From NCBI GenBank assembly GCA_028826165.1, contig JAPDFW010000059.1:1633501-1697500 (forward strand): a stretch of 64,000 nucleotides of DNA, written 5' to 3'. The notes beneath the pieces are model-generated. The model was not told where the DNA came from, ran no database searches, and worked only from the letters and a program-made list of their open reading frames with translations. This DNA is from Anaeramoeba ignava. Its lineage: Eukaryota; Metamonada; Anaeramoebidae. Within the stretch, counting starts at the first letter, position 1. Every line of letters starts with the position of its first letter. Position numbers and translations under genes: made by a program. Below, one piece after another: positions 39,101-50,067 of the stretch.

Positions 39101-39144
39101 TTATTTAAAAATTGTATAACTTGTTGTTTATCTTTTTGAGCCAT
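33194..39144 (-). CDS. Giant CH-domain protein with about ten tandem PH-like modules
   Basis: Exon 1 is 39144-38993 and exon 2 is 37517-33194 (4476 nt, 1491 aa), joined as QIE(AGC)NQQNYEKF. The junction completes a calponin-homology domain (residues ~1-100: VIQFLNKLLEE, LCKLINIIRP, NYEKFFDACSSLGI, LIPIILELEKIYD), usually an actin-binding or signalling module. An Arg/Ser-Pro and K/E-rich linker follows (about 105-200). From about residue 250 to the end run about ten units of ~95-130 aa. Each has beta-strand-like hydrophobic patterns and ends in a helix such as NEAERLVIWKTFAMF, SPQKRTEFASSYKKF or NELKNFLEIYSSM, as in PH/PTB folds. Unit identity is low, so the PH-like call rests on pattern. Exon 2 has higher G+C than its neighbourhood. 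It is probably a cortical cytoskeleton scaffold (inference). Confidence 0.7.
37518..38992 (-). repeat. CH-PH gene intron, ATAAAT hexamer repeat
   Basis: A 1475-bp intron, almost pure ATAAAT with occasional ATATTTAAA interruptions. The donor is GTTTGT (38992 downward) and the acceptor ATTAG at 37519-37518. It splits the CH domain. The YLYLYIYI frame is a shadow. Confidence 0.8.
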
Positions 39145-39413
39145 TAAATTAAAGAAAGGAAAAAATGAAAAAAAAAATGAAAAAAAAAAGTTTTGCTTAT
39201 TTTAACTTATTTTAATTTATTACTAATAATTTTAAAAAAATTACTAATAATTATTTAAAAAAAAAAAACAAAAACTATTTAAAGATTAAAAAAAAATAAA
39301 AAATTAATTAAAAAACTTTTTTTTTTCATTTTTCATTTTTCATTTTTCATTTTTTTTATTTGAATAAAAATTTTAAATTTAAATTAAAATAATTAATTAA
39401 AAAACAAAAAAAA
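39145..39413. promoter_or_regulatory. Divergent spacer between CH-PH gene and RPA3
   Basis: A 269-bp A/T-rich gap between divergent start codons, containing poly-A and poly-T runs and a TTTTTCA repeat near 39325-39350. No specific element is recognised. Confidence 0.35.
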
Positions 39414-39907
39414 ATGCAATTTCTTACACAAAGAGTTAATCATTCAATGTTAAAAGATCAAGTTGGAAAATCTGTAAAAAAAAATAAATAAATTAAATAA
39501 AATAAATAAGATCCGTTAAAAATTTAAATTTAAAATTTAAAATTTAAAATTAATTTAATAAAGGTTCGTTTTGTTGGAAAAGTTACTCATTTACAAGGAA
39601 ATGAAGCAAAACTTTTATCACCAGATTCAGTTGAAGTTTCAATAATTAGAGAACCAAATTCTCTTAAATATTCTTCTGATTTTGTTGAAGTTGTTGGTAC
39701 TGTTAATTCAAATTTATCAATTAAAGAATCACAATTTGTAAATTTTGGAAATAATTTTGGTAAATAAATTAAATTATAAAATTAAATAAAATTAAATTAT
39801 TAAATTATAAAACTTTTTTTTTATATTTAGATTTACAAACTTATAATGAAATGCTTCAACTTTCAACTCAATTTCCAGAAATTTTTCAACCAGATAAACA
39901 AAATTGA
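39414..39907 (+). CDS. RPA3: Replication protein A 14-kDa subunit (RPA3)
   Basis: Three exons, 39414-39473, 39564-39759 and 39831-39907 (333 nt, 110 aa; human RPA3 is 121). RPA3 is the small OB-fold subunit of the nuclear ssDNA-binding RPA trimer. The pattern follows the family: RVNHSMLKDQVGKSVRFVGKV (OB strand 1), EAKLLSPDSVEVSII, DFVEVVGTVNSNLSI (equivalent of IVEVVGRV), FVNFGNNFDLQTYNEMLQL (equivalent of F.LGLYNEAV) and FPEIFQ. The first intron is 90 bp and the second 71 bp. The gene is too split to show as one ORF. The call rests on order and spacing of weakly conserved motifs, well supported by exact phases and length. Confidence 0.85.
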
Positions 39908-40315
39908 AAAAAAAAACAAATCAAAAGACTTTTTTAAAAACAAAATATTTTTCATTCATTCATTTTGACTTTTATTTTCTTTCTTTTCTTTTATTCTTTT
40001 TTAAAACAAACCAAAAAAAAAATAATAAATAAATTGTTTTAATCAAAAAATCCAATTTTAAATTCAAATCTAAATTCCAATTTTAAATTCAATTTTAATT
40101 CAAAATCTAATTTTAAATTCAATTCAAATTCAATTCAAATTCCAATTTTAAATTCAATTTTAAATTCAATTTTAAATTCAATTCAAATTCCAATTTCAAA
40201 TCTAATTTTAATTTCAATTCAAATTCAATTCAAATTCCAAATTTAAAATTAAAATTAAAATTAAATTTTTCATTTTCATTTTTCTTTTTAATTTTAATTT
40301 TAAAAAAAAAACAAA
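39908..40315. repeat. Spacer with AATTCAAATTC-type repeats
   Basis: About 400 bp. After a T-rich run at 39950-40020, 40055-40260 is made of AATTTTAAATTC / AATTCAAATTC units. No gene is seen. Confidence 0.55.
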
Positions 40316-40540
40316 ATGAACCAAAGTAAACAACCACAAAAAAAACAAGTTGTTGTTAAAAAGAAACCCCAACAAAGAAAAGATGTTAAATCAGTTGAAA
40401 ACTTTTATGCAGGTTGTTCAACAGAAGAAGAAAGAAAACAAAGAAGAGATTTTGCAGATGAACACTTTCTTCAAAGACCAGTTTCACCTCCTCCTTTTCT
40501 TTTTGAAAAAGAAGATGATCAAGAAGATAAAAAAAATTAA
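40316..40540 (+). CDS. Small basic/acidic hypothetical protein, 74 aa
   Basis: A single-exon ORF beginning ATG AAC CAA. The N-terminal half is K/Q-rich and strongly basic (QKKQVVVKKKPQQRK). The middle has VENFYAGCSTEEERKQRRDFADEHFLQRP, which looks helical. A proline patch (PVSPPPF) and an acidic tail (EKEDDQEDKKN) follow. Its codon use is more gene-like than repeat-like, and flanking spacers suggest an independent gene. I do not recognise the family. The layout of basic head and acidic tail would fit a nucleic-acid- or ribosome-associated factor, but that is a guess. Confidence 0.55.
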   Translation: MNQSKQPQKKQVVVKKKPQQRKDVKSVENFYAGCSTEEERKQRRDFADEHFLQRPVSPPPFLFEKEDDQEDKKN

Positions 40541-40770
40541 TCCCTAAAAAATTTTAATTCAAACTTATTTTTAATTCAAACTTAATTTTAATTCAAACTT
40601 AATTCAAACTTATTTCAAACTCAATTTTAATCCAAACTTAATTTCAATTCAAAATTTTATTTCCTTTTTATTTCCTTTTTTTTTATTTCTTTTTCTTTTC
40701 AAAAAATAAAAAAACAAAATTTTAATTTTTCATTTTTTCTTTCTTAATTTTTTCTTTTTTAAATTAAAAA

Positions 40771-43700
40771 ATGAATAATCAAAATGAAAATATTATTGGT
40801 CAACAAATTCAACAAAAAGATTCTTCTTATTCTCTTATGTATGCTATGATTCTTGGAATTAGAGTTTCTGTAACTCCAATTATTTAATGAATTAATTAAT
40901 GTTCTTTTTGTTTTTTTTTATCAAGTTTATTTGCGAATGTTTTTATTAAAATAATTTAAATTTTTTTAATTTCCCCTTCTTTTTATTTCTTTTAGCTTTC
41001 TTCATTTTATTCAGAAAATAATTATTTTCAAATACAAAATTTGAAAGAAGAAAATTTTTTAAAAATAGTTAAATTTTGGATGCCAAAGTAATCAAAATTA
41101 AAATTAAAATCAAAATTAAAATCAAATTCAAAATCAAAATCAAATTCAATATCAAAATCAAAATTAAAATCAAATTTAAATTTCAAATTCAAAAATCAAA
41201 ATCAAATCAAAATTCAAAGAAAATCAAAAATCAAAATCAAAATTCAAAATTTGAAAAAGAAAAATTTCAAAAAAAAATTAAATTAAAATCAAAATCAAAA
41301 TCAAAATCAAAATCAAAATTAAAATCAAAATCAAAATCAAAATCAAAATCAAAATCAAAATCAAAATCAAAATCAAAATCAAAATCAAAATCAAAATTCA
41401 AAATCAAATTTAAAATCAAAATCAAAATCAAAATCAAAATTAAAATTCAAAATCAAAATCAAAATCAAATTAAATTCAAAATCAAAATCAAAATCAAAAT
41501 CAAAATCAAAATCAAAATCAAAATCAAAATCAAAATCAAAATTAAAATCAAAATTCAAATTCAAAATCAAAATCAAATTCAAAATCAAATTCAAAATTCA
41601 AAATTAAAATCAAAATCAAAATCAAAATCAAAATCAAAATCTAAAATCAAAATCAAAATCAAAATCAAAAATCAAATTTAAAATTCAAAAATCAAAAATC
41701 AAAATCAAAAAATTAAAATTAAAATTAAAAATCAAAATCAAAATCAAAATCAAAAATCAAAATCAAAATCAAAATTAAAATTCAAATCAAAATTAAAATC
41801 AAAATTAAAATCAAAATCAAATTTAAAATCAAAATCAAAATCAAATTGAAAATCAAATTCAAAATCAAAATCAAAATCAAAATCAAAATCAAAATCAAAA
41901 TCAAAATCAAAAATCAAAATCAAAATTCAAAATCAAAATCAAAATCAAAATCAAAATCAAAATCAAAATCAAAATCAAATTCAAATTCAAAATCAAAATC
42001 AAAAATCAAAATGAAATCAAAAATCAAAATCAAAAATTAAATGAAAAATTAAATGAAAAATTAAATGAAAAATTTTTTAAAAAAAAAAAGTCAAGGAGGA
42101 GACAAAACACCTCCACACGATTGCTCAAATTTTAATTTTAATGATTATTCACCTGCAGTATTCTCAAATCTAAGATTATTCTCTGGATATCACCCAATCG
42201 ATTATTTAGTATATAAAAAACAAATTTTTTAATTGTTTTACTTTTTTGGAATTAATTTTATGATTATATTTTTAACTAGATGTCTTTAACAGAAAATTAT
42301 TCCATGAGTAGAATTGGAACTCCAGGAAAAAGTGGAAGTCTTTTTTATTTTTCTCGTGATGGAAAATTTATTTTGAAAACAATAACAACATCTGAAATGA
42401 AATTTTTAAGAGCAATTCTTAAATCATATTATGAATATATATCGAAAGAACCTGATACACTTTTAAATAAATTCTTGGGGATTCATCAAATCAAAATTTC
42501 TCATAAAAGAAAGTTTAATGTTGTTGTATTAGAGAATATTATCCCAATTGGTTGGGAAATTACAGAAAAATATGATCTCAAAGTTTGATTTATTTTCCAA
42601 AAAAAAAAGTTTTTTGATTCATTTAAAAAAAAAAATCAATCATTATTTTTCAATGATAAATAAAAAAGGGATCAACAGTGGGAAGACAAACTAATGAAGA
42701 AAAGAAAAAAAAGAAAGGAGTTACATTGAAGGATCTTGATTTTCAAAGATCAATTTCATTTGGACCTCAAAAAGCAACTCGATTTTTATCTCAAATTGAA
42801 AAAGATGTGAAAGTAATTTTTTTATTTTTTGAAATTAAATGAAATCAAATTAAATTAAAGTTAATTTCTTTTGGGAATTTGGAAAAAATTTTAGTTTTTG
42901 AGTCAATTATCTATTATGGATTATTCTCTCTTGTTTATTGTTTCAAAAACAACACAAAACCAAAATATTGAAGAAGAAAAAAAGGAATTAGATAAAGATT
43001 ATAAATCGGAAGAAAAGAAAAAATTGGAAGAAAAAAAGAAATTAGAAGAAAAAGAAATTAGAATATAAACCAGATGAAAAGAAAAAAGATAAAGATTATA
43101 AATCAGATAAAAAATATAAATCAGAAGAAAAGAAGAAATTGGAAGAAAAGAAGAAATTAGAAGAAAAAAAGAAATTAGAATATGATGAAAAGAAAAAAGA
43201 TAAAGATTATAAATCAGATAAAAAATATAAATCAGAAGAAAAAAAGAAATTAGAAGAAAAAAAGAAATTAGAAGAAAAAAAGAAATTAGAAGAAAAAAAG
43301 AAATTAGAAGAAAAAAAGGAATTGGAAGAAAAAAAGAAATCAGATAAAAAAAAGGAATTGGAATATGATGAAAAGAAACCAGAAAAATATAAATCAGATA
43401 AAAAATATAAATCAGAAGAAAAGAAGAAATTGGAAGAAAAGAATAAATCAGAAGAAAAGAAGAAATCAGAATATGATGAAAAGAAATCAGATAAAAAATA
43501 TAAATCAGATAAAAAATATAAATCAGAAGAAAAGAAGAAATTGGAAGAAAAAAAGGAATTAGATAAAAAAAAGGAATTGGAAGAAAAGAAGAAATTGAAG
43601 AAGAAAAAAAGAAATCAGATAAAAAGAATGAAATGATGAAAAGAAAACCAGAAAAAGAAATCAGAAAAAATATAAATCAGAAGAAAAGAAGAAATTGGAA

Positions 43701-44412
43701 TATGATGAAAAAAAAAAAATTAGAATATGATGAAAAGAAATTAGATAAAAAATATAAATTAGATAAAAAATATAAATCAGAAGAAAAGAAGAAATTGGAA
43801 GAAAAAAAGGAATTGGATAAAAAAAAGGAATTAGAAGAAAAGAAGAAATCAGAATATGATGAAAAGAAAAAATTAGAAGAAAAGAATAAATCAGAAGAAA
43901 AGAAGAAATTAGAAGAAAAAAAGAAATTGGAATATGATGAAAAGAAAAAAGATAAAGATTATAAATATGATGAAAAGAAAAAAGATAAAGATTATAAATA
44001 TGATGAAAAGAAAAAAGATAAAGACTATAAATCAGAAGAAAAGAAAAAGAAATTAGAATTGGAAGAAGAAAAAAAGAAAAAGGAAAAATTACAAAAATTC
44101 GAAAACCAAAAATCCGTAAAAGAAAGCCAACTTTTTATTTCAAAAATACCCTTTTTCAAATCAGAAAATGGAGGAATTTTAGCAACAGATGAAAAAGATT
44201 CACCAATCGATGAACAATATTTTATTGGAATAATAGATTTCCTTCAAAAATACACAACCAAAAAAAAATTGGCTCATCAATTTAAATCTTTGAAATATGA
44301 TAAAAATAAAATATCCACAGTTAATCCCCAAAAATACGCAGTTCGCTTTATAAAATTTATCACACAAATAACAGGAACAAAAACAGAATCAACAAACAAA
44401 TCAAAAAAATAG
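40771..44412 (+). CDS. Type II-like phosphatidylinositol-phosphate kinase (PIP4K) with KE-rich insert; frame broken in insert
   Basis: Exons: 40771-40869, 40996-41087, 42091-42208, 42280-42582, 42669-42812 and 42895-44412; the first five sum to 756 nt in phase. Kinase features: TPPHDCSNFNFNDYSPAVFSNLR, GKSGSLFYFSRDGKFILKTI (ATP-binding Lys), KYDLKGSTVGRQ, LKDLDFQ, FLSQLSIMDYSLL (catalytic Asp) and YFIGIIDFLQ (metal-binding Asp). The activation loop is KKKLAHQFKSL...ISTVNPQKYAVRF. Ala in KLAH and ISTVNP match type II PIP4K rather than type I (Glu), predicting PI5P 4-kinase activity. About 370 K/E/Y/D-rich residues sit where PIP4Ks have an acidic variable loop. In this insert a 2-base loss near 43050 leads to TAA at 43066; more shifts occur near 43595 and 43640-43720, after which the original frame is recovered. 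Confidence 0.83.
41088..42090 (+). repeat. PIP4K-like intron 2, CAAAAT hexamer repeat
   Basis: Donor GTAATC at 41088; acceptor AAAAAG at 42089-42090. About 1 kb of CAAAAT hexamers with slips. Splicing joins FWMP to NQGGDKTPPHD in phase. The KIKIK / SKSKS frames are shadows. Confidence 0.8.
42960..44090 (+). repeat. Coding purine-rich repeat (KKLEEK / KSDKKYKSEEK)
   Basis: A nearly pure purine tract encoding imperfect tandem KKLEEK, EYDEKK and SDKKYKSEE units. It lacks GT..AG pairs, so it is not an intron. Several frame slips occur at A runs (near 43050, 43595, 43640-43720). It forms the loop between the catalytic and activation-loop parts of the lipid kinase. Confidence 0.7.
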
Positions 44413-44605
44413 AAGAAATTTTAAATTTTAAAAATTAAATAATTTTTATTTGAAAAATTAAATAAAATCCAAAACAAAATCTTTTTTTAAAAAAAAAAAG
44501 TAATTATGATTAAATTGTTCAATGATTTAGGAAAAAGAAATGATCCAAAAAAAAAGTTGAACAAAAAGGAAAAAGAGAAAAGGAAGAAGAAGAATAAGAA
44601 ATGGA
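44413..44605. other. Convergent 3' spacer (PIP4K / hydrogenase B)
   Basis: About 190 bp between the converging 3' ends of the lipid kinase and the group-B hydrogenase. A-rich, with AAGAAGAAG at the end. Nothing else seen. Confidence 0.5.
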
Positions 44606-46159
44606 TTATTTGTTGGTTTCTTTTTGGGGATTGAGATTATCAAGAAGAGAATCGGATTTTTTCTGAAGATTTTGAACTTTCTTTTTATTTTCAACAATTT
44701 TCCTACTAAGAACAGCAGGACCACGAAGACAACCACCTTTGCAAGCCATAACCTCAAGAAGATTATAAGGTGTTTTATGGTGAGCAAATTTCTCGAGACA
44801 CTCAGCAGTTTTATCTGAAAAACCATCGATTTTATGTATATTAACTTTAGCTTTGTTGCCGATTATTGAAGCAACAGCAGCTGAAACGCCACCAGTATAA
44901 GGATAGCCACGACCCTCTTTATGGGCGTTGCCAAAGAGAAGGTTTGTGTCTGGTTTTACTTTAATAGGATCGATGCCCTTTGCAAGGAAAAGACAAGCGA
45001 GTTCTTCGAAGGTGATTGCGTAGTCGACAATAGGGTCTTCGATAGATTCCTGTTTTTTTGAGAAACACGGACCGATAAAAACGCATATGGCGTTGGGAAT
45101 ATTGTTCTTGACAAGCTCTGCAGTATAATGCATTGGGGTTGGTGTTTGAGAGACGAATCCCTTGACGGTAGGAATGTGTTTATGAACAAGTTCAAGATAT
45201 GAAAAACAGCACGACGTTGTCATAACGGTATTTGGATCTGCGTTGATTCTTTCCAAAAACTCCTTTGCCTCGTGCTGGGTTGTAACGTCTGCACCATGAG
45301 CGACCTCAACGACTTGGCTGAAGCCGAGCATTTTGATAGCAGCAACGATCTGAAAGAGATCTGATTTCCCGAATTGTCCGACAATAGAAGGCGCCAGCAT
45401 TGCCACAACCTGTCTGGAGCGTCGTGTGTCCTTAATGAATTTGCAGACGTCGATAACCTGTGATTTATGCGCAATTGCGCCGAACAAACACGAATCAACG
45501 CATGCGCCGCAGGATATGCACTTGTTGAAATCGAGGACCTGAAAACCAGTTTTTGGATTGCGAGTAATTGCCTGGACAGGGCAGGACTCCTCGCAGGGTA
45601 TTGGGATACGTATGATAGAATGATACGGGCAGGAACGCATGCAGTTGCCGCACTTGATGCACTTTCCTGGATCGATTTTCGCTTTCGCATTAGGCAGTAT
45701 ACTAATCGCATCTTTTGGACAGGAATTTACACACGGTTTCGCAAAGCATCCTGCACACGCATCTGTTACGATGTATTGTGATTGGACACAATGCTCACAT
45801 GCGATGTCCATGATCGTTAGAATTGGTCGCGTTATTTTGGTCCTATTTAATGCTCTTTGTGCATATACTGATAATGGTGTCCAATCCATATCAATTTCAT
45901 CCGCTCCAAATCCTAATCCTGCCATGATTCTTTGCTTCAATACTGCCCGTTCTTTGTACTGGCAACACCGTATTGGAACTCGATCTTTCGGTAAAAGTTT
46001 TACTGGTAAAGAATCTACTAATTCCACTAATTTGTCCTGAAATGTTAATTTCGCTATCTCAATTAATACCATTCGTACATATCTAACTGCTTCGTTTCCA
46101 ACTCTTTGTTTTTGTGTAAAGTTTTCTTGCCAATCTAATTTTCTTGATACATAACTCAT
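44606..46159 (-). CDS. Group-B monomeric [FeFe] hydrogenase
   Basis: An intronless 517-aa protein. The group-B layout is clear: N-terminal RCCQYKERAVLKQRI (Cys65-66); DIACEHCVQSQYIVTDACAGC (Cys121-138); 4Fe-4S motifs CVNSCPKDAI, CIKCGNCMRSCP (167-177), CEESCPVQAI and CISCGACVDSC (214-224). The H-cluster domain follows: L1 TTSCCFSY (Cys317-318), L2 FIGPCFSKKQE (Cys365) and L3 MACKGGCLRGP (Cys473, Cys477). All four H-cluster ligands are present, but L1 has Phe where most enzymes have Pro (TSCCP). The reaction would be reversible proton reduction with ferredoxin-like electrons. No targeting leader is evident (starts MSYVSRKLDWQ), so it is probably cytosolic. Codons are unusually G+C-rich for the window and there are no introns, compatible with lateral acquisition from bacteria or high expression. 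Confidence 0.88.
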   Translation of the reverse strand: MSYVSRKLDWQENFTQKQRVGNEAVRYVRMVLIEIAKLTFQDKLVELVDSLPVKLLPKDRVPIRCCQYKERAVLKQRIMAGLGFGADEIDMDWTPLSVYAQRALNRTKITRPILTIMDIACEHCVQSQYIVTDACAGCFAKPCVNSCPKDAISILPNAKAKIDPGKCIKCGNCMRSCPYHSIIRIPIPCEESCPVQAITRNPKTGFQVLDFNKCISCGACVDSCLFGAIAHKSQVIDVCKFIKDTRRSRQVVAMLAPSIVGQFGKSDLFQIVAAIKMLGFSQVVEVAHGADVTTQHEAKEFLERINADPNTVMTTSCCFSYLELVHKHIPTVKGFVSQTPTPMHYTAELVKNNIPNAICVFIGPCFSKKQESIEDPIVDYAITFEELACLFLAKGIDPIKVKPDTNLLFGNAHKEGRGYPYTGGVSAAVASIIGNKAKVNIHKIDGFSDKTAECLEKFAHHKTPYNLLEVMACKGGCLRGPAVLSRKIVENKKKVQNLQKKSDSLLDNLNPQKETNK

Positions 46160-47818
46160 TTTTCTTTTCTTATTTTATTTTTTTTTTTATTTTATTTTGA
46201 GGAAAGAAATGATTTTTTTATTTTTTATTATTTTTTTTTTTCATCTTTTTTTCTTTTCTCTTCCACGTGTTTAATTATTTGGGTTCTTTTTCCAAAGTCC
46301 CCTTTTTTTTTTCTTTTTATAAAAATTATTTTTAATCCAAAAACTAAACAAAATCAAATTAAATCCAAATCAAAAACAAGATCAAAATTAAATCCAAATC
46401 CAAAAACAAAATTGAAACAAGATCAAAAACAAAAACAAAAACAAGATCAAAATCAAATCCAAAAACAAAATCAAATCAAATTATTTAAATCAAATTATTT
46501 AAATTAAATTATTTAAATTAAATTATTTAAATTAAATCAAAATATTTAAATTAAATTATTTAAATTAAATTATTTGAATCAAATTAAATTATTTGAATCA
46601 AATCAAATTATTTAAATCAAATTAAATTATTTAAATTAAATTATTTAAATCAAATTATTTAAATTAAATTAAATCAAATTATTTAAATCAAATTAAATTA
46701 TTTAAATCAAATTATTTAAATTAAATCAAATCAAATTATTTAAATTAAATCAAATTATTTAAATTAAATTAAATCAAATTATTTAAATCAAATTAAATTA
46801 TTTAAATCAAATTATTTAAATTAAATCAAATCAAATTATTTAAATTAAATCAAATTATTTAAATTAAATTAAATTATTTAAATTAAATCAAATTATTTAA
46901 ATCAAATTAAATCAAATTATTTAAACCAAAAATATTTAAATTAAATTATTTAAATTAAATTAAATTATTTAAATTAAATTAAATTATTTAAATCATTTTA
47001 TTTAAATCAAATTATTTAAACTCAAATTATTTAAATTAAATCAAATTATTTAAATTAAATCAAATTATTTAAATTAAATCAAATTATTTAAATTAAATTA
47101 TTTAAATTATTTAAATTAAATCAAATTATTTAAATCAAAAATTAAATTAAATCAAAAATTATTTAAATTAAATCAAATTATTTAAATTAAATCAAATTAT
47201 TTAAATTAAATCAAATTATTTAAATTATTTAAATTAAATCAAATTATTTAAATTAAATCAAATTATTTAAATTAAATCAAATTATTTTAAATTAAATCAA
47301 ATTATTTAAATTAAATCAAATTATTTAAATTAAAATTAATTAAATCAAATTATTTTAAATCAAATTATTTAAATTAAATTAATTAAATCAAATTATTTAA
47401 ATTATTTAAATCAAATTAAATCAAATTATTTAAATCAAATTAAATTATTTAAATTAAATCAAATCAAATCAAATTATTTAAATCAAATTAAATTAAATTA
47501 TTTAAATTAAATCAAATTATTTAAATTAAATCAAATTATTTAAATTAAATTAAATTAAATCAATTTAAATTAAATTAAATTATTTAAACCAAAATATTTA
47601 AATCAAATCAAATCATTTAAATTAAATCAAATCCAAAAACAAAATTGAAACAAATTATTTAAATCAAATCAAATCAAATTATTTAAATCAATTTTATTCC
47701 ACTTTTTTGATTTGATTTTTAAATGGTTGAATGAAATAAATATTTTGAAAAAGAAAAAGAATTTTTTTTTCATTTTTCATTTTTCATTTTTCATTTTTTT
47801 TCTTTTTCTTTCTTCAAA
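46160..47818. repeat. Spacer with AAATTATTTAAATTAAATC repeats
   Basis: This is the divergent region between the hydrogenase (-) and the protease (+). 46330-46460 has AAAACAAAATC-like units. 46480-47690 consists of AAATTATTTAAAT and AAATCAAATTATTT units of variable length. 47740-47815 is a TTTTTCA run just upstream of the protease ATG. Promoters must lie at the edges; none recognised. Confidence 0.75.
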
Positions 47819-50067
47819 ATGTCAGTTTATTTGATAATTTTGTTTTCAATTCTCAGTATAACATTAGCAGATCCAACACCACCAACCTGGCCAGAAAAGG
47901 TAAAAATAATTAAAATAATAAAAATTAAAATAAAAATAATTAAATTAAAAAAATAAAAAAAGTATCACGTTGAGTTTGTATTTTCACTTCCGTATGCAAA
48001 TTTACATGAAACAACAACAGTGGATTACGACAACACAACAATTCAAGAAAGAATACTTTTTTACAACGGATTAGCAAGTGAATTTCTTCTTGAAACAGAC
48101 ACTTACGATATCATTGTTACTCAAACAAATCAAACCTGTTTCAAAAACATGGAACCTCATGCTACAAATATCACTCTTATTCCAATGTTTCCTGACTTAA
48201 CTCAATGGACTTATATCGGTCAAAATGTTGTTCGTGGATTTTTGTGTGATTCTTGGCAATGGATTTATACTCCTGATGGGTTTAATAAAACTAATGTTTA
48301 TAATTTCTATGTTGATACTTCTTCAGGTCAACCTATTCAATATCATATGCTTGGTTATGATGTGGTTTTTGGTTCTCATTTCGATGAATATGTGTAATTA
48401 ATTCAATTCAAAATTAAAATTCATTTATAAAATTAAAATTAAAATTAATTAAAATTCATTTATAAAATCAATTAAAATTAAAATTTAAAATTAAAATTAA
48501 AATTAAAATTAAAATTAAAATTAAAATTAAAATTAAAATTAAAATTAAAATTAAAATTAAAATTAAAATTAAAATTAAAATTAAAATTAAAATTAAAATT
48601 AAAATTAAAAATTGTTAGTCTTGATTATTATACCTATATCCCAAATTATGTAGATCCAAATGCCTTTACTTTACCTTCAATTTGTGATCATCCTCATAAT
48701 AATATTCGTAAATAACTTAAATTTTCAATTTTCTTTTTTTAATTTTCTTCTTCATTTTGATTTATTTATTATTTATTTATTATTTATTATTTAGCTCATC
48801 AATTTGGAAGAAATTCAAGACTTTTAAAAAAACTTTTCCCAACAATACCTTCTAAACCAGATTCTCTTTTTGAATCCTTTATGAAGAAATATTCCAAAAA
48901 TTATGAATCTGTGGATGAATTTACAAAAAGAAAAGCTATTTTTTACGAAAATTATCAATATATTGAAGATTTTAATCAGAAAAATTCACACATGCAATGT
49001 AAATAGAAAAAGATATTAAATAAATATTAAATAAATAATAAAAATTAAATATTAAATAAATATTAAATAAAAATTAAATAAATATTAAATAAAAATATTG
49101 ATTTGATTATTCCTTTTTTTTTTGTTAGTGGCTATAAATCATTTTGCTGATATGACTCTTGATGAATTCCGCAAATATATGTTGATTCCAAAAGAAATCG
49201 CAGCAAAACAAAAAGAATTCCCAATGGAAACTTACCAACCCCAAATGAAATTTTCAGATCTTCCAACAGAATTTAGTTGGCTTGATTACGGCGCAGTTTC
49301 TCCAGTTAAAGACCAAGCTGTTTGTGGATCTTGTTGGGCATTTAGTACTGTAGGTGCTATTGAAGGTCAATATTTCCTTGCAACAGGCGAACTCAAATTA
49401 TTTAGTGAACAAAATGTAATTGATTGTTCATGGAATGCTACTCATCCTTCATATGGTTGTGATGGAAGTATTCAAGCTTTTGCTTATGAAGCTATTAAAG
49501 GAATGGGTGGAATTGAATTGGAATCTGATTATCCTTATTTAGGAATTACTGGGTATTTTTCATTTTAAAAAATTCAAAATTAATATTAAATTTATAATCA
49601 AAATATTTTTTTAGTTATTGTGGTTTTTCTCAAGAAAAAAGAGCTGCTGCAATTCAATCTTATTATAACATTACAAATTCTGAAGAAGCTGTTAAAGAAG
49701 CACTTTATAATATGGGTCCACTTGCAAGTAAACTTTCTTTGTTTTTTCTTCTAAATAATTATAAATATAAATTTATTGATTCAAATTTTTTCATCATTTA
49801 GTTTCTTATGATGCTGGTCATTTAAGTATGGTTTATTATTCAAGTGGAGTTTATAGTGATAAAAATTGTTCTTCAACTAATCTTGATCATTCAGTTCTTT
49901 TAGTTGGTTGGGGAGATTATCCTGGAACTGGAGAACCTTATTGGTTAATTAAAAATTCTTGGAGTACTCATTGGGGTGATAATGGATATTTCTACATCTC
50001 AAGAAAAAACAATATGTGTGGAGTTACAACTCAAGCTTCTTTCCCAGTTCTTCAAAGAATTCACTAA
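47819..50067 (+). CDS. Papain-family (C1A) cysteine protease with N-terminal extension, cfaD-like
   Basis: Seven exons: 47819-47899, 47963-48393, 48619-48707, 48795-48998, 49129-49552, 49615-49727 and 49802-50067 (1608 nt, 535 aa). The N-terminus is a signal peptide (MSVYLIILFSILSITLA). A ~190-residue domain follows (YHVEFVFSLPYANLHE, RILFYNG, CFKNMEP, GYDVVFGSHFDEYV) like that of Dictyostelium counting-factor-associated protein D. An I29-type propeptide (FESFMKKYSKNYESVDEF, INHFADMTLDEF) leads into the mature papain fold. The catalytic set is complete: Gln331, Cys337 in QAVCGSCWAF, His477 in DHSVLLVGWG and Asn499 in KNSWSTHWG. It is probably lysosomal or secreted. The intron at 48394-48618 contains near-perfect AAATTA hexamers. 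Confidence 0.93.
48394..48618 (+). repeat. Protease intron with (AAATTA)n
   Basis: A 225-bp intron whose interior (about 48478-48610) is an almost uninterrupted AAATTA hexamer run of roughly 20 copies. Donor GTAATT, acceptor TTAG. Confidence 0.85.
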
